Source of the DNA: JAFDBW01 sp963723355
GTDB lineage: Bacteria; Desulfobacterota; Desulfuromonadia; Desulfuromonadales; BM103
Assembly: GCA_963723355.1 (NCBI GenBank)
Contig: CAVRQQ010000034.1
Span: 62,001-126,000, forward strand
Length of the DNA stretch: 64,000 nucleotides
Direction of reading: 5' to 3'
Below, in pieces: positions 17,967-27,771 of the stretch (position 1 is its first letter; each line of letters opens with the position of its first letter). The translations under genes were made by a program, and so were the position numbers. Under the pieces are notes generated by a model. That model was not told the origin of the DNA and did no database searches. It worked only from the letters and a program-made list of their open reading frames with translations.

Positions 17967-18028
17967 TGGATAATTGTACCGTCCTTTATTGAATAATATA
18001 CTTTCTAAAAGAGTTTTGTCAGTCAAAT

Positions 18029-18742
18029 ATGCCTGAACAGTTATTAAATGATATTCGCACCACCCTGGCGTCAGCTCGCAGCCAGCTCGAATACCTCTCC
18101 GACCTCGGTGTGGAGACCCTGCATAGGGACGCGGCGGGGATCGAACTGGCGCAGCAGATCGATGCGAGTAAAAGTCTGGACGATACCCTCGATGCGATTC
18201 GCGAAGACCTGGGAGATTGCCAGCGTTGTGGTCTCGGCGCGTCCCGAAAGGAGCTGGTTTACGGAGTCGGCAACCCGAATGCGCGCCTGGTCCTGGTCGG
18301 CGAGGCTCCCGGCCGCGAGGAAGACCAAAAAGGGGAGCCTTTTGTCGGTGAAGCGGGACGCTTGCTCGACAGAATTCTTCAGGCGATGGGGATGCAGCGT
18401 GAAGATGTCTATATCTGCAATGTCCTGAAATGCCGTCCACCGGACAATCGGGATCCGCAACCTGAAGAAGTGGCAACCTGCGAAGCTTTTCTGATCAGAC
18501 AGATCGCGGCGATCAAACCGCAGGTGATCATAGGTCTCGGGCGATTCGCGGTCCACAGCCTGTTGAAAAACAAAGTTCCGATCAGCCGGATCCGGGGCGA
18601 ATGGCAGAGTTACCACGGAACTCCGCTGATGCCGACTTATCATCCTGCCTATCTTTTGCGGAATCCGGAGGGTAAGCGGGACGTCTGGGAAGATATGAAG
18701 GAAGTCATGCGCCGTTTGAACGCCGAGGCAGATAATCCATGA
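18029..18742 (+). CDS. Family 4 (iron-sulfur) uracil-DNA glycosylase
   Basis: Removes uracil from DNA in base-excision repair. The family 4 features are a 4Fe-4S cluster with Cys64 and Cys67 (CQRC) and two further cysteines (NVLKC and ATCEAF), motif A GEAPGREEDQKGEPFVG and motif B MPTYHPAYLLRNP. The first 55 residues are an extra helical segment. Its stop overlaps the start of the ABC ATPase by four bases, so they are co-translated despite unrelated jobs. Confidence 0.93.
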   Translation: MPEQLLNDIRTTLASARSQLEYLSDLGVETLHRDAAGIELAQQIDASKSLDDTLDAIREDLGDCQRCGLGASRKELVYGVGNPNARLVLVGEAPGREEDQKGEPFVGEAGRLLDRILQAMGMQREDVYICNVLKCRPPDNRDPQPEEVATCEAFLIRQIAAIKPQVIIGLGRFAVHSLLKNKVPISRIRGEWQSYHGTPLMPTYHPAYLLRNPEGKRDVWEDMKEVMRRLNAEADNP

Positions 18743-19491
18743 CTTCCCGGGAATTGCTGCTGGCTCAGGATGTGACGGTCAGCCGGCCTGGCGAAGATGG
18801 CTCCTTCGTCAGCATCCTGCAAAAAACCACGCTCGGCGTGGCCCCCGGTGAAGTGCTCTCGGTGGCCGGGCCCTCCGGCAGCGGCAAAAGTACACTGTTG
18901 CGGCTTTTTAACCGTCTGCTCGAGCCGGACAGCGGGCAGGTCATGTTGTCCGGCAAAGGCATCAAAACTCTCCCTCCGCCGGTTTTGCGCGCGCAAATCC
19001 CCCTGGTTGCCCAGAAGCCATATCTTTTCCCCGGTACCGTCAAAGACAACCTGCTGGCTTCGGCAAGATTACGACGGGTTGAGCCACCGGAACTGCAATC
19101 ACCCGATATCAAAAATCTGATAGAGATGTGCCGGGTCGAGCAGTCCTGGCTGGACCGCGATGCGCGCAAACTTTCGGTCGGCCAGCAGCAGAGGGTCTGT
19201 CTGGTCCGTGCCCTGGTCGGACCCTGCAGGGCGCTGTTGCTTGATGAACCGACCAGTGCTCTTGACCGTCAGACGGGCGCTCTGATGGCGCAAACATTCA
19301 AACTCCTGGCCAAAGAAAAAGGTCTGGCAATCATTCTCGTGACTCACGATCTGCAGATTGCCGAGATTTGTGCAGACCGGATTGCTTTGATGATAGGCGG
19401 TTCAGTTATCGAAACCGGTCCTGTTGCCCAGGTCCTGAACGACCCGAAAGTCGAAGGCCTCTCGCCAGTTCCTTTCATCAACCGTGACTGA
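18739..19491 (+). CDS. ABC transporter ATPase, FetA/YbbL-like
   Basis: ABC nucleotide-binding protein of 250 residues: Walker A GPSGSGKST near residue 45, signature LSVGQQQR, Walker B ALLLDEPTSALD and the H-loop VTHD. The next gene is the UPF0014 membrane partner, so this is the FetA (YbbL) half of a FetAB-type exporter, linked in E. coli to iron efflux and peroxide resistance. The metal is not readable from the sequence. Confidence 0.88.
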   Translation: MTSRELLLAQDVTVSRPGEDGSFVSILQKTTLGVAPGEVLSVAGPSGSGKSTLLRLFNRLLEPDSGQVMLSGKGIKTLPPPVLRAQIPLVAQKPYLFPGTVKDNLLASARLRRVEPPELQSPDIKNLIEMCRVEQSWLDRDARKLSVGQQQRVCLVRALVGPCRALLLDEPTSALDRQTGALMAQTFKLLAKEKGLAIILVTHDLQIAEICADRIALMIGGSVIETGPVAQVLNDPKVEGLSPVPFINRD

Positions 19492-19510
19492 TAACGGGGG
19501 ACGTTGCGAC

Positions 19511-20293
19511 ATGAATCCGACGATTATCGATCTCAGCCTCTGGGACCTGGTGACCGTTTACAGCCTGTTGCTGATGAGTATCGGTCTGGCCCACATCCTC
19601 AGGGCCGGACAGGGCAGAGACATCTTCTGGTCCGGTCTGCGCATGTTCGTGCAACTGATGGTTGTCGGTTATCTGCTGCACCTGGTGTTTGCCCTTGAAT
19701 CGGCATTGCCGGTCCTCCTGATCCTGATGGTCATGACCGGCTTTGCCGTCCAGACAATCGGTGCCAGGGTCGAAACAAAGATGCCGAATTTCTACCGGGT
19801 GGTCGGTGCCGCCATTCTGTTCGGCTGCGGCGGGATGACGTTCTTTTTCTGTACCCTGGTTATCGGGCTCGAGCCATGGTATGACCCTCGTTACCTGATT
19901 CCGCTGGCCGGCATGGTGATCGGCAATTCCATGACCGGCGCGAGCCTGGCGGCCGAACGGCTGGCCGCAGAATTCCGTGAACGTCGCGAGGAAATCGAGA
20001 CAGCCCTGTGTCTTGGCAGCAGTGTAAAGCTGGCGGCTGAACCGGCTGTCAGCAGTGCCTTCCGGGCGGCCTTGATCCCTTCCGTGAACGCAATGGCCGC
20101 CATGGGGCTGGTCTTTCTCCCCGGGATGATGACGGGTCAGATCCTCTCGGGAACCGAGCCGCTGATCGCTGTCAAGTACCAGATTGCCATTATGTGTGTG
20201 ATTACCGGTAGCGTGGCACTGACCACATTCATGATCCTGCGGTTCGGTTACCGGTCATATTTCACTTCTTACCAGAGTTTGCGCGAACATTGA
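19511..20293 (+). CDS. ABC transporter permease, FetB/YbbM-like (UPF0014)
   Basis: Integral membrane protein with about seven spans, for example ALPVLLILMVMTGFAVQTIG. Family marks include GMVIGNSMTGASLAAERL and LIPSVNAMAAMGLVFLPGMMTGQILSG. I chose ATG 19511, which has acggggga upstream at a good distance, over a GTG at 19484 that would overlap the ATPase gene and lacks a ribosome site. It forms the membrane half of the FetAB-like exporter with the gene before it. Confidence 0.9.
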   Translation: MNPTIIDLSLWDLVTVYSLLLMSIGLAHILRAGQGRDIFWSGLRMFVQLMVVGYLLHLVFALESALPVLLILMVMTGFAVQTIGARVETKMPNFYRVVGAAILFGCGGMTFFFCTLVIGLEPWYDPRYLIPLAGMVIGNSMTGASLAAERLAAEFRERREEIETALCLGSSVKLAAEPAVSSAFRAALIPSVNAMAAMGLVFLPGMMTGQILSGTEPLIAVKYQIAIMCVITGSVALTTFMILRFGYRSYFTSYQSLREH

Positions 20294-20323
20294 TCTGCGA
20301 GAAGACTTAAGGAGTCGAACATA

Positions 20324-20846
20324 ATGAGACGAAAAGACAAGGCCATGCAGGACGGGGCCATCATCGGTCTTTTGCAGAACGGAGAATATGGTGTCCTGTC
20401 GACGGTCGATGGCAACGAGCAACCCTACGGAGTGCCGTTGAATTATGTCCTGATGAATAACTGCATCTACTTTCACTGTGCGCTGGAAGGCCATAAACTC
20501 GACAACCTTGCCCTAAACCATAAGGTTTCCTTTTGTGTGGTCGGTCGAACCAATCTTCTGCCCGCTGAATTCAGCACCGAATTCGAGAGTGTTATCGTAT
20601 TCGGGCGTGCTTCAGTGATCGAAGGAGAGGAGAGATACCAGGCCCTGAATGCCCTGATTGAGAAATACTCGCCGGAGTTTGTCTCAGAGGGAAGCGCCTA
20701 CATAGAAAAGTTTGACAGTCGGACCCGTCGTGGTCAAGATCGAGATCGATCGTATGACAGGAAAAGCCAAAATGTCTGACATAGGTTCGTACTGGCAACA
20801 GCCAGAGAAGATCGAAGCGTTCGATGTCCTTCACGCTGAAAAATAA
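20324..20846 (+). CDS. Pyridoxamine 5'-phosphate oxidase-like flavin-binding protein (frameshifted)
   Basis: Split-barrel flavoprotein of the NimA/PPOX-like family (LQNGEYGVLSTVDGNEQPYGVPLNYV, then FHCALEGHKLDNL, with the residues that hold FMN). The first frame ends with an unlikely basic tail at 20779. The next frame continues KIEIDRMTGKAKMS and then ends at TAA 20844-20846. The whole span is 523 bases, one more than a multiple of three, so one extra base around 20725-20735 is likely. Corrected length is about 173 residues. The reaction is not known. Confidence 0.8.
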
Positions 20847-20900
20847 ACGGCCTGGTAAATCAAACCCGGACCGTTTGATGTTTGCAAGATATCGGCGGAT

Positions 20901-21725
20901 CTACTTCTTCTTTGTCGCCTTCCCAGGGGGTGGCACCTGGTGCAGATGAACATCGCGTTGCGGGTAGGGGATGCCGATCCCTTCTGCGTCGAAGCGGTTT
21001 TTGACTGCTGCATGCAAATCGAAATAGACCCCCCAGTAATCCGCTGCATTAACCCATGGCCGAACGGCAAAGTTGACACTGTTGTCGGCCAGTTCAAGGA
21101 CGCCGATCGTTGGTTCGGGGTCCTTGAGAACACGGTCTTCCTTGGCGAGGACGTCCACCAGGACCGATTTGACGTGACTCAGGTCAGCGTCGTAGCTGAC
21201 CCCGATCACCAGATCGACACGCCTGGTTGGTTTGGTTGAGTAGTTGATGATGTTGTCACCGACCAGCTTGCCGTTGGGAACGAATATGGTCTTGTTGTCA
21301 CCGGTCTTCAACTGGGTTGAGAAGATGTTCAGAGATTCGACCACACCAAGAACACCGGCTGCCTCGATCAGATCACCTGCCTTGAACTGTTTGAAGAGGA
21401 GAATCATGATGCCGGCGGCAAAATTGCCCAGCGAATCCTTCAGGGCGAAACCGATGGCGAGACCTGCAGCACCGACGATGGCGACCAGCGAAGTGGTCTG
21501 GATGCCAAGTTGGTTCAGTGCCGCAATGACGGCGATTGTAACAACAAGGGCATTGATCAGGTTGCTGACAAAACCGCACAGAGCCTGATCGAGGTCACGT
21601 CGCTCCATCAGCCCTTTGACCAGGCGTGCAACCATTTTGGCACCCCAAAAACCAACGGCGAGAATAATGATGGCATAAACAATGCTGCCCAGCATGGATG
21701 CTGCAAAAGATGGATCCTGCGTCAT
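20901..21725 (-). CDS. mscS: Small-conductance mechanosensitive channel, MscS family
   Basis: 274 residues with three N-terminal membrane spans, the glycine/alanine-rich pore helix (VAIVGAAGLAIGFALKDSLGN) and a beta domain with PNGKLVGDNIINYS. MscS opens when membrane tension rises and releases solutes after osmotic downshock. The length fits the minimal MscS type. ATG 21725 lies 44 bases after the stop of the NtrC-type regulator on the same strand, possibly one transcript. Confidence 0.93.
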   Translation of the reverse strand: MTQDPSFAASMLGSIVYAIIILAVGFWGAKMVARLVKGLMERRDLDQALCGFVSNLINALVVTIAVIAALNQLGIQTTSLVAIVGAAGLAIGFALKDSLGNFAAGIMILLFKQFKAGDLIEAAGVLGVVESLNIFSTQLKTGDNKTIFVPNGKLVGDNIINYSTKPTRRVDLVIGVSYDADLSHVKSVLVDVLAKEDRVLKDPEPTIGVLELADNSVNFAVRPWVNAADYWGVYFDLHAAVKNRFDAEGIGIPYPQRDVHLHQVPPPGKATKKK

Positions 21726-21769
21726 GTTTTCCTCCAGGAAAGATTTGAATAAACGTTATGTGCTCCTAC

Positions 21770-23146
21770 TTACATACCGTAACGCTTGATTTTTTCAACC
21801 AGCGTGGTGCGATTTATATTCAGCAGCGACGCGGCGCGTGCTTTTATACTGTGTGACCTCTCCATGGCCTGCTGAATAAGATGCCTCTCAAGATGTGCCA
21901 TGGTCTCCGTCAGGTCAAGGCCCTCTTCCGGGATATGGAGGACCGGCAGAAGACCATTTTCGTTCAGAGTTCCGGCGATCTGCGGCGGCAGGTCCTGCCG
22001 GTCGATGACGTTCCCGTCTGTCAGCGCGACAACCCTTTCGATCACATTTTCCATTTCTCGAACATTGCCCGGCCAGTTGTAGCTCTCCATTGCTATTAAC
22101 GCATCTGGTGTCAGTTCACAGATGGGGTGCCGCATGTCTGCGCATATCTTGCGGAGGAAGTGCCTGGCCAGCAGCGCTATGTCTTCATGGCGTTCCCGTA
22201 AAGGGGGAAGGTGGATGGGGATGACATTCAGTCGATAGAAGAGATCTTCACGGAACTCGGCGCGGCGTACGCGTTCATCAAGATCGGAATTGGTTGCCGA
22301 GATGACCCTGACATCGAGCTTGGTCTTGCGTATTGAACCAACCCGCTCAACCTCCTGCTCCTGCAGAACGCGTAACAGCTTCATCTGCAGGTGAAGGGGC
22401 ATGGTGCCGATCTCATCCAGGAAAATCGTTCCGTGGTTGGCCAGTTCGAATTTGCCGGGTTTGTCAGCCACCGCACCGGTAAACGAACCACGCACATGGC
22501 CGAACAGTTCACTTTCCAGCAGTTCGGCGGGGATCGCTCCGCAATTTATCGCAATAAATGGTTTTTCTTTGCGTGACCCGTTGAAGTGGATGGCACGTGC
22601 GACCAGTTCCTTCCCGGTGCCCGACTCACCAAGGATAAGCACGGTGGAGTCGGTATGCAGGATTTTTTCCATCCGGGAGAAAACCGGTTGGATGGCCGGG
22701 CTGTTGCCGATGATATTGTCAAACTTGTATTTGCCGCGCAATTGTTGGCGCAGGTAGATGTTTTCGGCAACCAGGCGGGTCTTTTCAACAGCTTTCGCGA
22801 CCAGCACTTTCAGCTTTTCGAAGTTTACCGGTTTGATAATGTAGTCAAAGGCGCCTTCTTTCATTGCCTCGACAGCTGTTTCGGCCGTTGCATTTCCGGT
22901 AATCAGGATGACATTGCAGGGCAGGGGATGTTCTTTTACATGCTTGAGGATGTCGATGCCACTTACTCCAGGGAGGAAAAGGTCGGTGATAATGACATCA
23001 TATTTATTCTTGGAGAACAGCCGGATGGCTTTTTCGCCGTCCGAAGCGGTATCCACCAGATAGCCCTCGTGCCCAAGAAGCAGGGACAGGCTTTCGCGAC
23101 TGCCTGGCTCATCATCTACCAAGAGAATACGGGCTGCGTGTTCCAT
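21770..23146 (-). CDS. Sigma-54-dependent response regulator, NtrC family
   Basis: Residues 1-120 are a receiver (ILLVDDEPGSRE, phosphoacceptor ITDLFLPG, IIKPVNFEKL). Residues 145-370 are an AAA+ domain with GESGTGKE, the sigma-54 contact loop GSFTGA (usual form GAFTGA), LDEIGTMPLHLQMKLLRVLQ and NWPGNVREMENV. The end is a Fis-type HTH (INRTTLVEKIKRYGM). It is divergent from pyc with a 380-base gap. Its regulon and partner kinase are unknown; control of pyc is possible but no sigma-54 -24/-12 element was seen in the gap. Confidence 0.93.
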   Translation of the reverse strand: MEHAARILLVDDEPGSRESLSLLLGHEGYLVDTASDGEKAIRLFSKNKYDVIITDLFLPGVSGIDILKHVKEHPLPCNVILITGNATAETAVEAMKEGAFDYIIKPVNFEKLKVLVAKAVEKTRLVAENIYLRQQLRGKYKFDNIIGNSPAIQPVFSRMEKILHTDSTVLILGESGTGKELVARAIHFNGSRKEKPFIAINCGAIPAELLESELFGHVRGSFTGAVADKPGKFELANHGTIFLDEIGTMPLHLQMKLLRVLQEQEVERVGSIRKTKLDVRVISATNSDLDERVRRAEFREDLFYRLNVIPIHLPPLRERHEDIALLARHFLRKICADMRHPICELTPDALIAMESYNWPGNVREMENVIERVVALTDGNVIDRQDLPPQIAGTLNENGLLPVLHIPEEGLDLTETMAHLERHLIQQAMERSHSIKARAASLLNINRTTLVEKIKRYGM

Positions 23147-23525
23147 AGAGCGGTTCCGAATCTTGCGTCATGAAATTGACGATATCCGCAAACTAACATG
23201 ATTATCAATGAGTTGCAAGAGCTTTCCGGATTCAATCTATGTACTGGATAAAATGTACTGGAGCTGCTTTCCTGCATCTATAGATGAATTCAAGAACAGG
23301 TGGATGCGATGAGAGGTAAAAAATATCAGTTATTTCAATGTCTTGAAAATAGAACAGTTTTTTACTTGACATTGTTCATGACGATTTGGTTAGAATGCGA
23401 CATAAAATGGGTCTAAGTATTTAATTTTGTTGTAATAATTTTATTATAACTAAATATTTAACGAGACTGTTCCGGTTTTATTTTCGTTAAATTCAATTGA
23501 CTGTTATCGCCCTCAAGGAGAGATC
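23147..23525. other. Divergent intergenic region between the NtrC-type regulator and pyc
   Basis: No coding frame is supported. The half nearest pyc is AT-rich. It holds one candidate sigma-70 promoter for pyc (next entry) and a caaggaga ribosome site just before 23526. No GG-N10-GC sigma-54 element was recognised. Confidence 0.5.
23366..23396 (+). promoter_or_regulatory. Candidate sigma-70 promoter for pyc
   Basis: TTGACA at 23366-23371 and TAGAAT at 23391-23396, separated by 19 bases, slightly long. The predicted start leaves an AT-rich leader of about 120 bases. Confidence 0.45.
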
Positions 23526-26500
23526 ATGCCTATCAAGAAGTTTCGTAAAGTCATGGCCGCCAACCGCGGTGAAATTGCCATCCGTATTTTTCGTGCATGC
23601 ACGGAGCTTGGCATCAGTACCGTGGCGATTTACTCGGAAGAGGACAAGCTGTCCCTGCATCGCTACAAGGCGGATGAAGCTTATCTGATAGGCAAGGGGA
23701 AAGGGCCGATTGATGCATACCTGAGCATCGATGAAATCATAGATCTGGCCCGCAAAAAAGATGTCGATGCGATCCATCCCGGTTACGGGTTCCTCTCAGA
23801 GAATGCCGAATTTGCCGAAGCATGTGAACGTGCAGGGATTGTTTTTATCGGCCCGAGCCCTGATATGCAACGCCAGATTGGCGACAAGATTTCCGGACGC
23901 AAGGTGGCTGTTGAAGCCGGTGTGCCGGTTGTCCCGGGCACGGATGATCCGATCCGTTCTGAAGAAGAGGCATTGCTGTTTGCCAAAAGCGCAGGATATC
24001 CGATCATCATCAAGGCGAGTTCCGGGGGCGGCGGTCGCGGTATGCGGGTTGCCCAGAACCAGAAGGAACTGCTCGAAGGGCTCAAGTCAGCAGCTTCGGA
24101 AGCCAAGGCGGCCTTCGGAGATGCAACGGTTTTTCTCGAGAAATTTGTTGAAAAACCCAAGCATGTCGAAGTGCAGATCCTTGGCGACAACCATGGCAAT
24201 ATCGTCCATTTCTACGAGCGTGATTGCTCTATCCAGCGTCGTCACCAGAAGGTGATCGAAATTGCCCCGTCGCTTTATCTTAACAGCAAAAAGCGCAAGG
24301 AAGTCTGCGACTATGCCCTGGCCCTGGCCAGGCACGTCAACTATCGTAATGCCGGTACGGTTGAGTTCCTGATGGACAAGCAGGGTAAATTTTATTTTAT
24401 CGAAGTGAACCCTCGGATCCAGGTGGAGCACACCGTGACTGAACTGGTGACCATGCGCAACCTGGTGCAGGCGCAGATTCGTATCGCCCAGGGCTACAGG
24501 CTCGATGACCCCGAGATCGGTATCAAGAGCCAGAAGGATATCGAATTGCGTGGTTACGCGATTCAGAGCCGGATTACCACAGAAGATCCGACAAACAATT
24601 TCGCCCCCGATTTTGGCACCATCAAGGCCTACCGCACAGCAGCCGGTTTTGGCGTGCGCCTTGATGCTGCGGCCGGTTATGCCGGCGCAATCATCACCCC
24701 GCATTATGATTCCCTCCTGGTGAAGATCTCGACCTGGGGACTGACGTTCGCTGATGCTTCGCGGACCATGCATCGTGCTCTGCAGGAGTTCCGGATTCGC
24801 GGCGTCAAGACCAATATCGGTTTTCTCGAAAAGGTGATTACGCACCCGATTTTTCTCGAAGGCCGGTGCGACACCTCCTTCCTCGATGAGCACCCGGAGG
24901 TTTTCAAGCTGCCGGTCAAAAAGGATCGCGCCAACAAGATCCTCAGCCTGATCGGTCATACGACGGTCAACGGCTATCCTGGCATCAAACCGGAGAAGCG
25001 GCTTAATTTCCGCGATCTGCGTGAGCCGGCAATCCCGGAGATCCCCTATGGCAAGCAGCATCCGCGCGGTACTCGCGACATCCTGCTGGACAAGGGGCCG
25101 AAAGGACTTGCCGACTGGACTCGCAAGAACAGGCAATTGCTGATCACCGACACCACCTGGCGTGATGCCCACCAGTCACTGATGGCGACCCGCTTCCGGA
25201 CTTACGACCTCGACCGCATCGCCGAGGCGACTGCGCACCTCGGTGGTGGTCTATTCTCTCTCGAAATGTGGGGTGGTGCGACCTACGACGTCTCCATGCG
25301 TTTCCTCACCGAGGATCCATGGGAGCGGCTTGAGCGTTTGCGCAAGAAGGTGCCGAATATCCTCTTTCAGATGCTGTTGCGCGGCTCCAATGCCGTTGGC
25401 TACAGTAACTATCCGGATAATGTCGTCCAGGAATTTACGGTGAAGGCCGCAGAATCGGGCATCGACGTCTTCCGGATCTTCGACTCGCTGAACTGGACCA
25501 AGGGGATGCAGGTGGCTATGGAAGCAGTCAACGAGCGCACCAACTCGGTCTGCGAAGCGGCGATGTGCTACACCGGTGACATCCTCGACCCGAAGCGCGA
25601 CAAGTATCCCCTGCAGTACTACGTCAACCTGGCCAAGGAGCTCGAAAATATGGGCGCCCATATCCTGGCGATCAAGGATATGGCAGGTCTGCTCAAGCCG
25701 TTTGCTGCCGAGAAACTGATCAAGGCGCTCAAGGACGAGATCGGTATTCCGATTCACCTGCACACCCACGACACATCGAGCAACGGCGGGTCCATGTTGA
25801 TGATGGCCGCCCGTGCCGGTGTTGATATCGTCGATGTGGCGCTATCTTCGGTTTCCGGGTTGACCGCCCAGCCGAATATGAACGCGCTTCTTGCAACTCT
25901 CGAAGGATCGATCTGGGACCCGCAGCTTGATCAGAATGGCATGCAGAAGCTGGCCAACTACTGGGAAACGGTGCGAACCTACTACGCACCCTTCGAATCG
26001 GAACTCCGCAGCGGGACAGCCCAGGTTTACTATCACGAAATCCCCGGCGGCCAATATTCCAACTACAAGCCGCAAGTTGAAGGTCTGGGGCTTGGGCATC
26101 GCTGGGAAGAGTGCAAGGAGATGTATCGCAAGGTCAACGACATGTTCGGTGATGTGATCAAGGTGACACCGTCATCGAAGATCGTCGGTGACATGGCCAT
26201 GTTCATGGTACAGAACAACCTTGAGCCGGAAGATGTTTTCGAGCGAGGCGAAGACCTCGCATTTCCGCAGGGCGTGGTCGATTTTTTCAAAGGCATGATC
26301 GGCCAGCCGGTCGGTGGCTTCCCGCCTGAACTGCAAAAAATTATCCTCAAGGGCGAGCAGCCGCTGACCTGTCGACCCGGTGAGCTTCTGGAACCGGTCG
26401 ATTTTGATGCCAAGAAAGAAGAGCTGCAGGTCAAGCTTGGGCATAACGTGAGTGACCGCGACGTCCTTTCGGCCGTGCTTTACCCTGGCGTGTTCGAGGA

Positions 26501-26981
26501 GTACGACCGTTTTCGACAGGAATACAGCGACACGTCCTTCCTGCCGACCCCGGTTTTCTTCTACGGGCTTGATGTTGGCGATGAAGTCAGTATAGATATC
26601 GAAGCGGGCAAGACCCTGATTATCAAACTGAATGCGGTGGGTCGCGTGCATGATGATGGTACCCGCAATATTTACTTCGAGCTGAACGGTGAACCGCGCC
26701 TGATCACAGTCAAGGATTTGTCGGTGGAGGCTGATGACGCCAGCCATGAAAAGGCCGACCCTGCAAATATCAAGCATGTCGGTGCGCCGATGCCGGGCAA
26801 GGTTTTCAAGCTGTTTGCAAGCGTCGGAGAAAGGGTCTCTGCCGGTGACACCTTGCTGACAACAGAAGCGATGAAGATGGAAACCAACGTCAAGGCGAAG
26901 GTTGACGGCGTTATTGCCGAGATACGTTTTGCAGAAGGCGACCCGGTCGGCCAGGGAGACTTGCTCGTCGTTCTCGAATAA
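23526..26981 (+). CDS. pyc: Pyruvate carboxylase
   Basis: Biotin enzyme that makes oxaloacetate from pyruvate, bicarbonate and ATP. All three parts are in one 1151-residue chain: biotin carboxylase (residues about 5-455, FRKVMAANRGEIA, the glycine-rich loop SSGGGGRGMR), carboxyltransferase (about 535-810, TDTTWRDAHQSLMATR with metal ligands, HLHTHDTSSNG), and the C-terminal biotin carrier with TEAMKMET (biotinylated Lys). This is the usual alpha4 form. Here it refills the TCA cycle for growth on acetate or pyruvate. It is intact despite its length. The ATG follows caaggagagatc. Confidence 0.98.
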   Translation: MPIKKFRKVMAANRGEIAIRIFRACTELGISTVAIYSEEDKLSLHRYKADEAYLIGKGKGPIDAYLSIDEIIDLARKKDVDAIHPGYGFLSENAEFAEACERAGIVFIGPSPDMQRQIGDKISGRKVAVEAGVPVVPGTDDPIRSEEEALLFAKSAGYPIIIKASSGGGGRGMRVAQNQKELLEGLKSAASEAKAAFGDATVFLEKFVEKPKHVEVQILGDNHGNIVHFYERDCSIQRRHQKVIEIAPSLYLNSKKRKEVCDYALALARHVNYRNAGTVEFLMDKQGKFYFIEVNPRIQVEHTVTELVTMRNLVQAQIRIAQGYRLDDPEIGIKSQKDIELRGYAIQSRITTEDPTNNFAPDFGTIKAYRTAAGFGVRLDAAAGYAGAIITPHYDSLLVKISTWGLTFADASRTMHRALQEFRIRGVKTNIGFLEKVITHPIFLEGRCDTSFLDEHPEVFKLPVKKDRANKILSLIGHTTVNGYPGIKPEKRLNFRDLREPAIPEIPYGKQHPRGTRDILLDKGPKGLADWTRKNRQLLITDTTWRDAHQSLMATRFRTYDLDRIAEATAHLGGGLFSLEMWGGATYDVSMRFLTEDPWERLERLRKKVPNILFQMLLRGSNAVGYSNYPDNVVQEFTVKAAESGIDVFRIFDSLNWTKGMQVAMEAVNERTNSVCEAAMCYTGDILDPKRDKYPLQYYVNLAKELENMGAHILAIKDMAGLLKPFAAEKLIKALKDEIGIPIHLHTHDTSSNGGSMLMMAARAGVDIVDVALSSVSGLTAQPNMNALLATLEGSIWDPQLDQNGMQKLANYWETVRTYYAPFESELRSGTAQVYYHEIPGGQYSNYKPQVEGLGLGHRWEECKEMYRKVNDMFGDVIKVTPSSKIVGDMAMFMVQNNLEPEDVFERGEDLAFPQGVVDFFKGMIGQPVGGFPPELQKIILKGEQPLTCRPGELLEPVDFDAKKEELQVKLGHNVSDRDVLSAVLYPGVFEEYDRFRQEYSDTSFLPTPVFFYGLDVGDEVSIDIEAGKTLIIKLNAVGRVHDDGTRNIYFELNGEPRLITVKDLSVEADDASHEKADPANIKHVGAPMPGKVFKLFASVGERVSAGDTLLTTEAMKMETNVKAKVDGVIAEIRFAEGDPVGQGDLLVVLE

Positions 26982-27094
26982 AGAGGATGATGAACAGGGC
27001 GTGTCATGGACCGCAGATTAACGTTCAATTTGGTGTGCGCTTCAGCTCAAAAAATGTTATATTCGACCGTATTTTTCAATTCAGGGGACAGGGT

Positions 27095-27568
27095 ATGCCG
27101 ATAAACTGGTTATTGCTAGGCGGGCACCAGACGCAAAAACGGGAGGTCATTTCCGAGCAGGACCTGAACAAACAGGAAATGGTTACGGAGTGCTACTGTC
27201 CCAATGGGCATTCGATTCTGACTGATAAAGCCATATTTCAGGGACACCCTGGGCTCACACTCAAGCTGAAAAGCAAAACCAGTGAAGGGCTCCTGGTTAT
27301 CAGCCCGCTCATCGGCGACAGGGAGCGTACCTTTATCGACTTCGAGAAGAAACTGGGAGAGGTTGTTGATATCTGTTGTCCGACCTGCTCGGAAGCGTTC
27401 CCTGTTTACAATGTCTGCCCCTGCGGAGCCCATCTGGTCGCCCTCTTTACGTCAAAGAAAGCCCACTTCTCACAATGTATCGGAATTTGTCAAAGGCTTG
27501 GCTGTCTGCATTCCGAACTGCTCAGCGAGCGTGACTTGCGCCTCTATAACCGCCAGGATTATTTTTGA
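27095..27568 (+). CDS. Hypothetical cysteine-rich, zinc-ribbon-like protein
   Basis: A 157-residue protein not recognised as a known family. Starting at ATG 27095, which has aggggaca upstream (an in-frame start at 26987 has no support). Four groups of cysteines (CYCPNGH, CCPTC, CPCGAH, CIGICQRLGC) suggest one or two structural zinc sites. No signal peptide or span, so cytoplasmic. It follows pyc by 113 bases; a link with pyc is not shown. Confidence 0.65.
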   Translation: MPINWLLLGGHQTQKREVISEQDLNKQEMVTECYCPNGHSILTDKAIFQGHPGLTLKLKSKTSEGLLVISPLIGDRERTFIDFEKKLGEVVDICCPTCSEAFPVYNVCPCGAHLVALFTSKKAHFSQCIGICQRLGCLHSELLSERDLRLYNRQDYF

Positions 27569-27683
27569 CCTGCCAGCACCGGCACCACTTTCTTGTTCTG
27601 ATAATCCACTCTGCTAGGCGCAGATCATCCGGGTAACCGGTGAACTGTCTTTTCTTTCTTAACTGTTCAAAATCGTTTATACC

Positions 27684-27713
27684 TTGACGTAACAAGAGCA
27701 TTTCTTTTATAAC
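27684..27713 (+). promoter_or_regulatory. Candidate sigma-70 promoter for the liv operon
   Basis: TTGACG at 27684-27689, 18 bases, TATAAC at 27708-27713, then a leader of about 50 bases and a strong ribosome site (aaaggagg) before the ATG at 27772. Confidence 0.55.
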
Positions 27714-27771
27714 GGGAGTCTGTTCTTTCAGCCCTAAAGCAAGATCTTGATCTCACAAAAAAGGAGGCAGT

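Noticed and set aside
17966..18476. N-terminal extension of the PLC-like gene by 170 codons
   Set aside because: It is antisense to the uracil-DNA glycosylase, lacks similarity to the family, and would bury the signal peptide.
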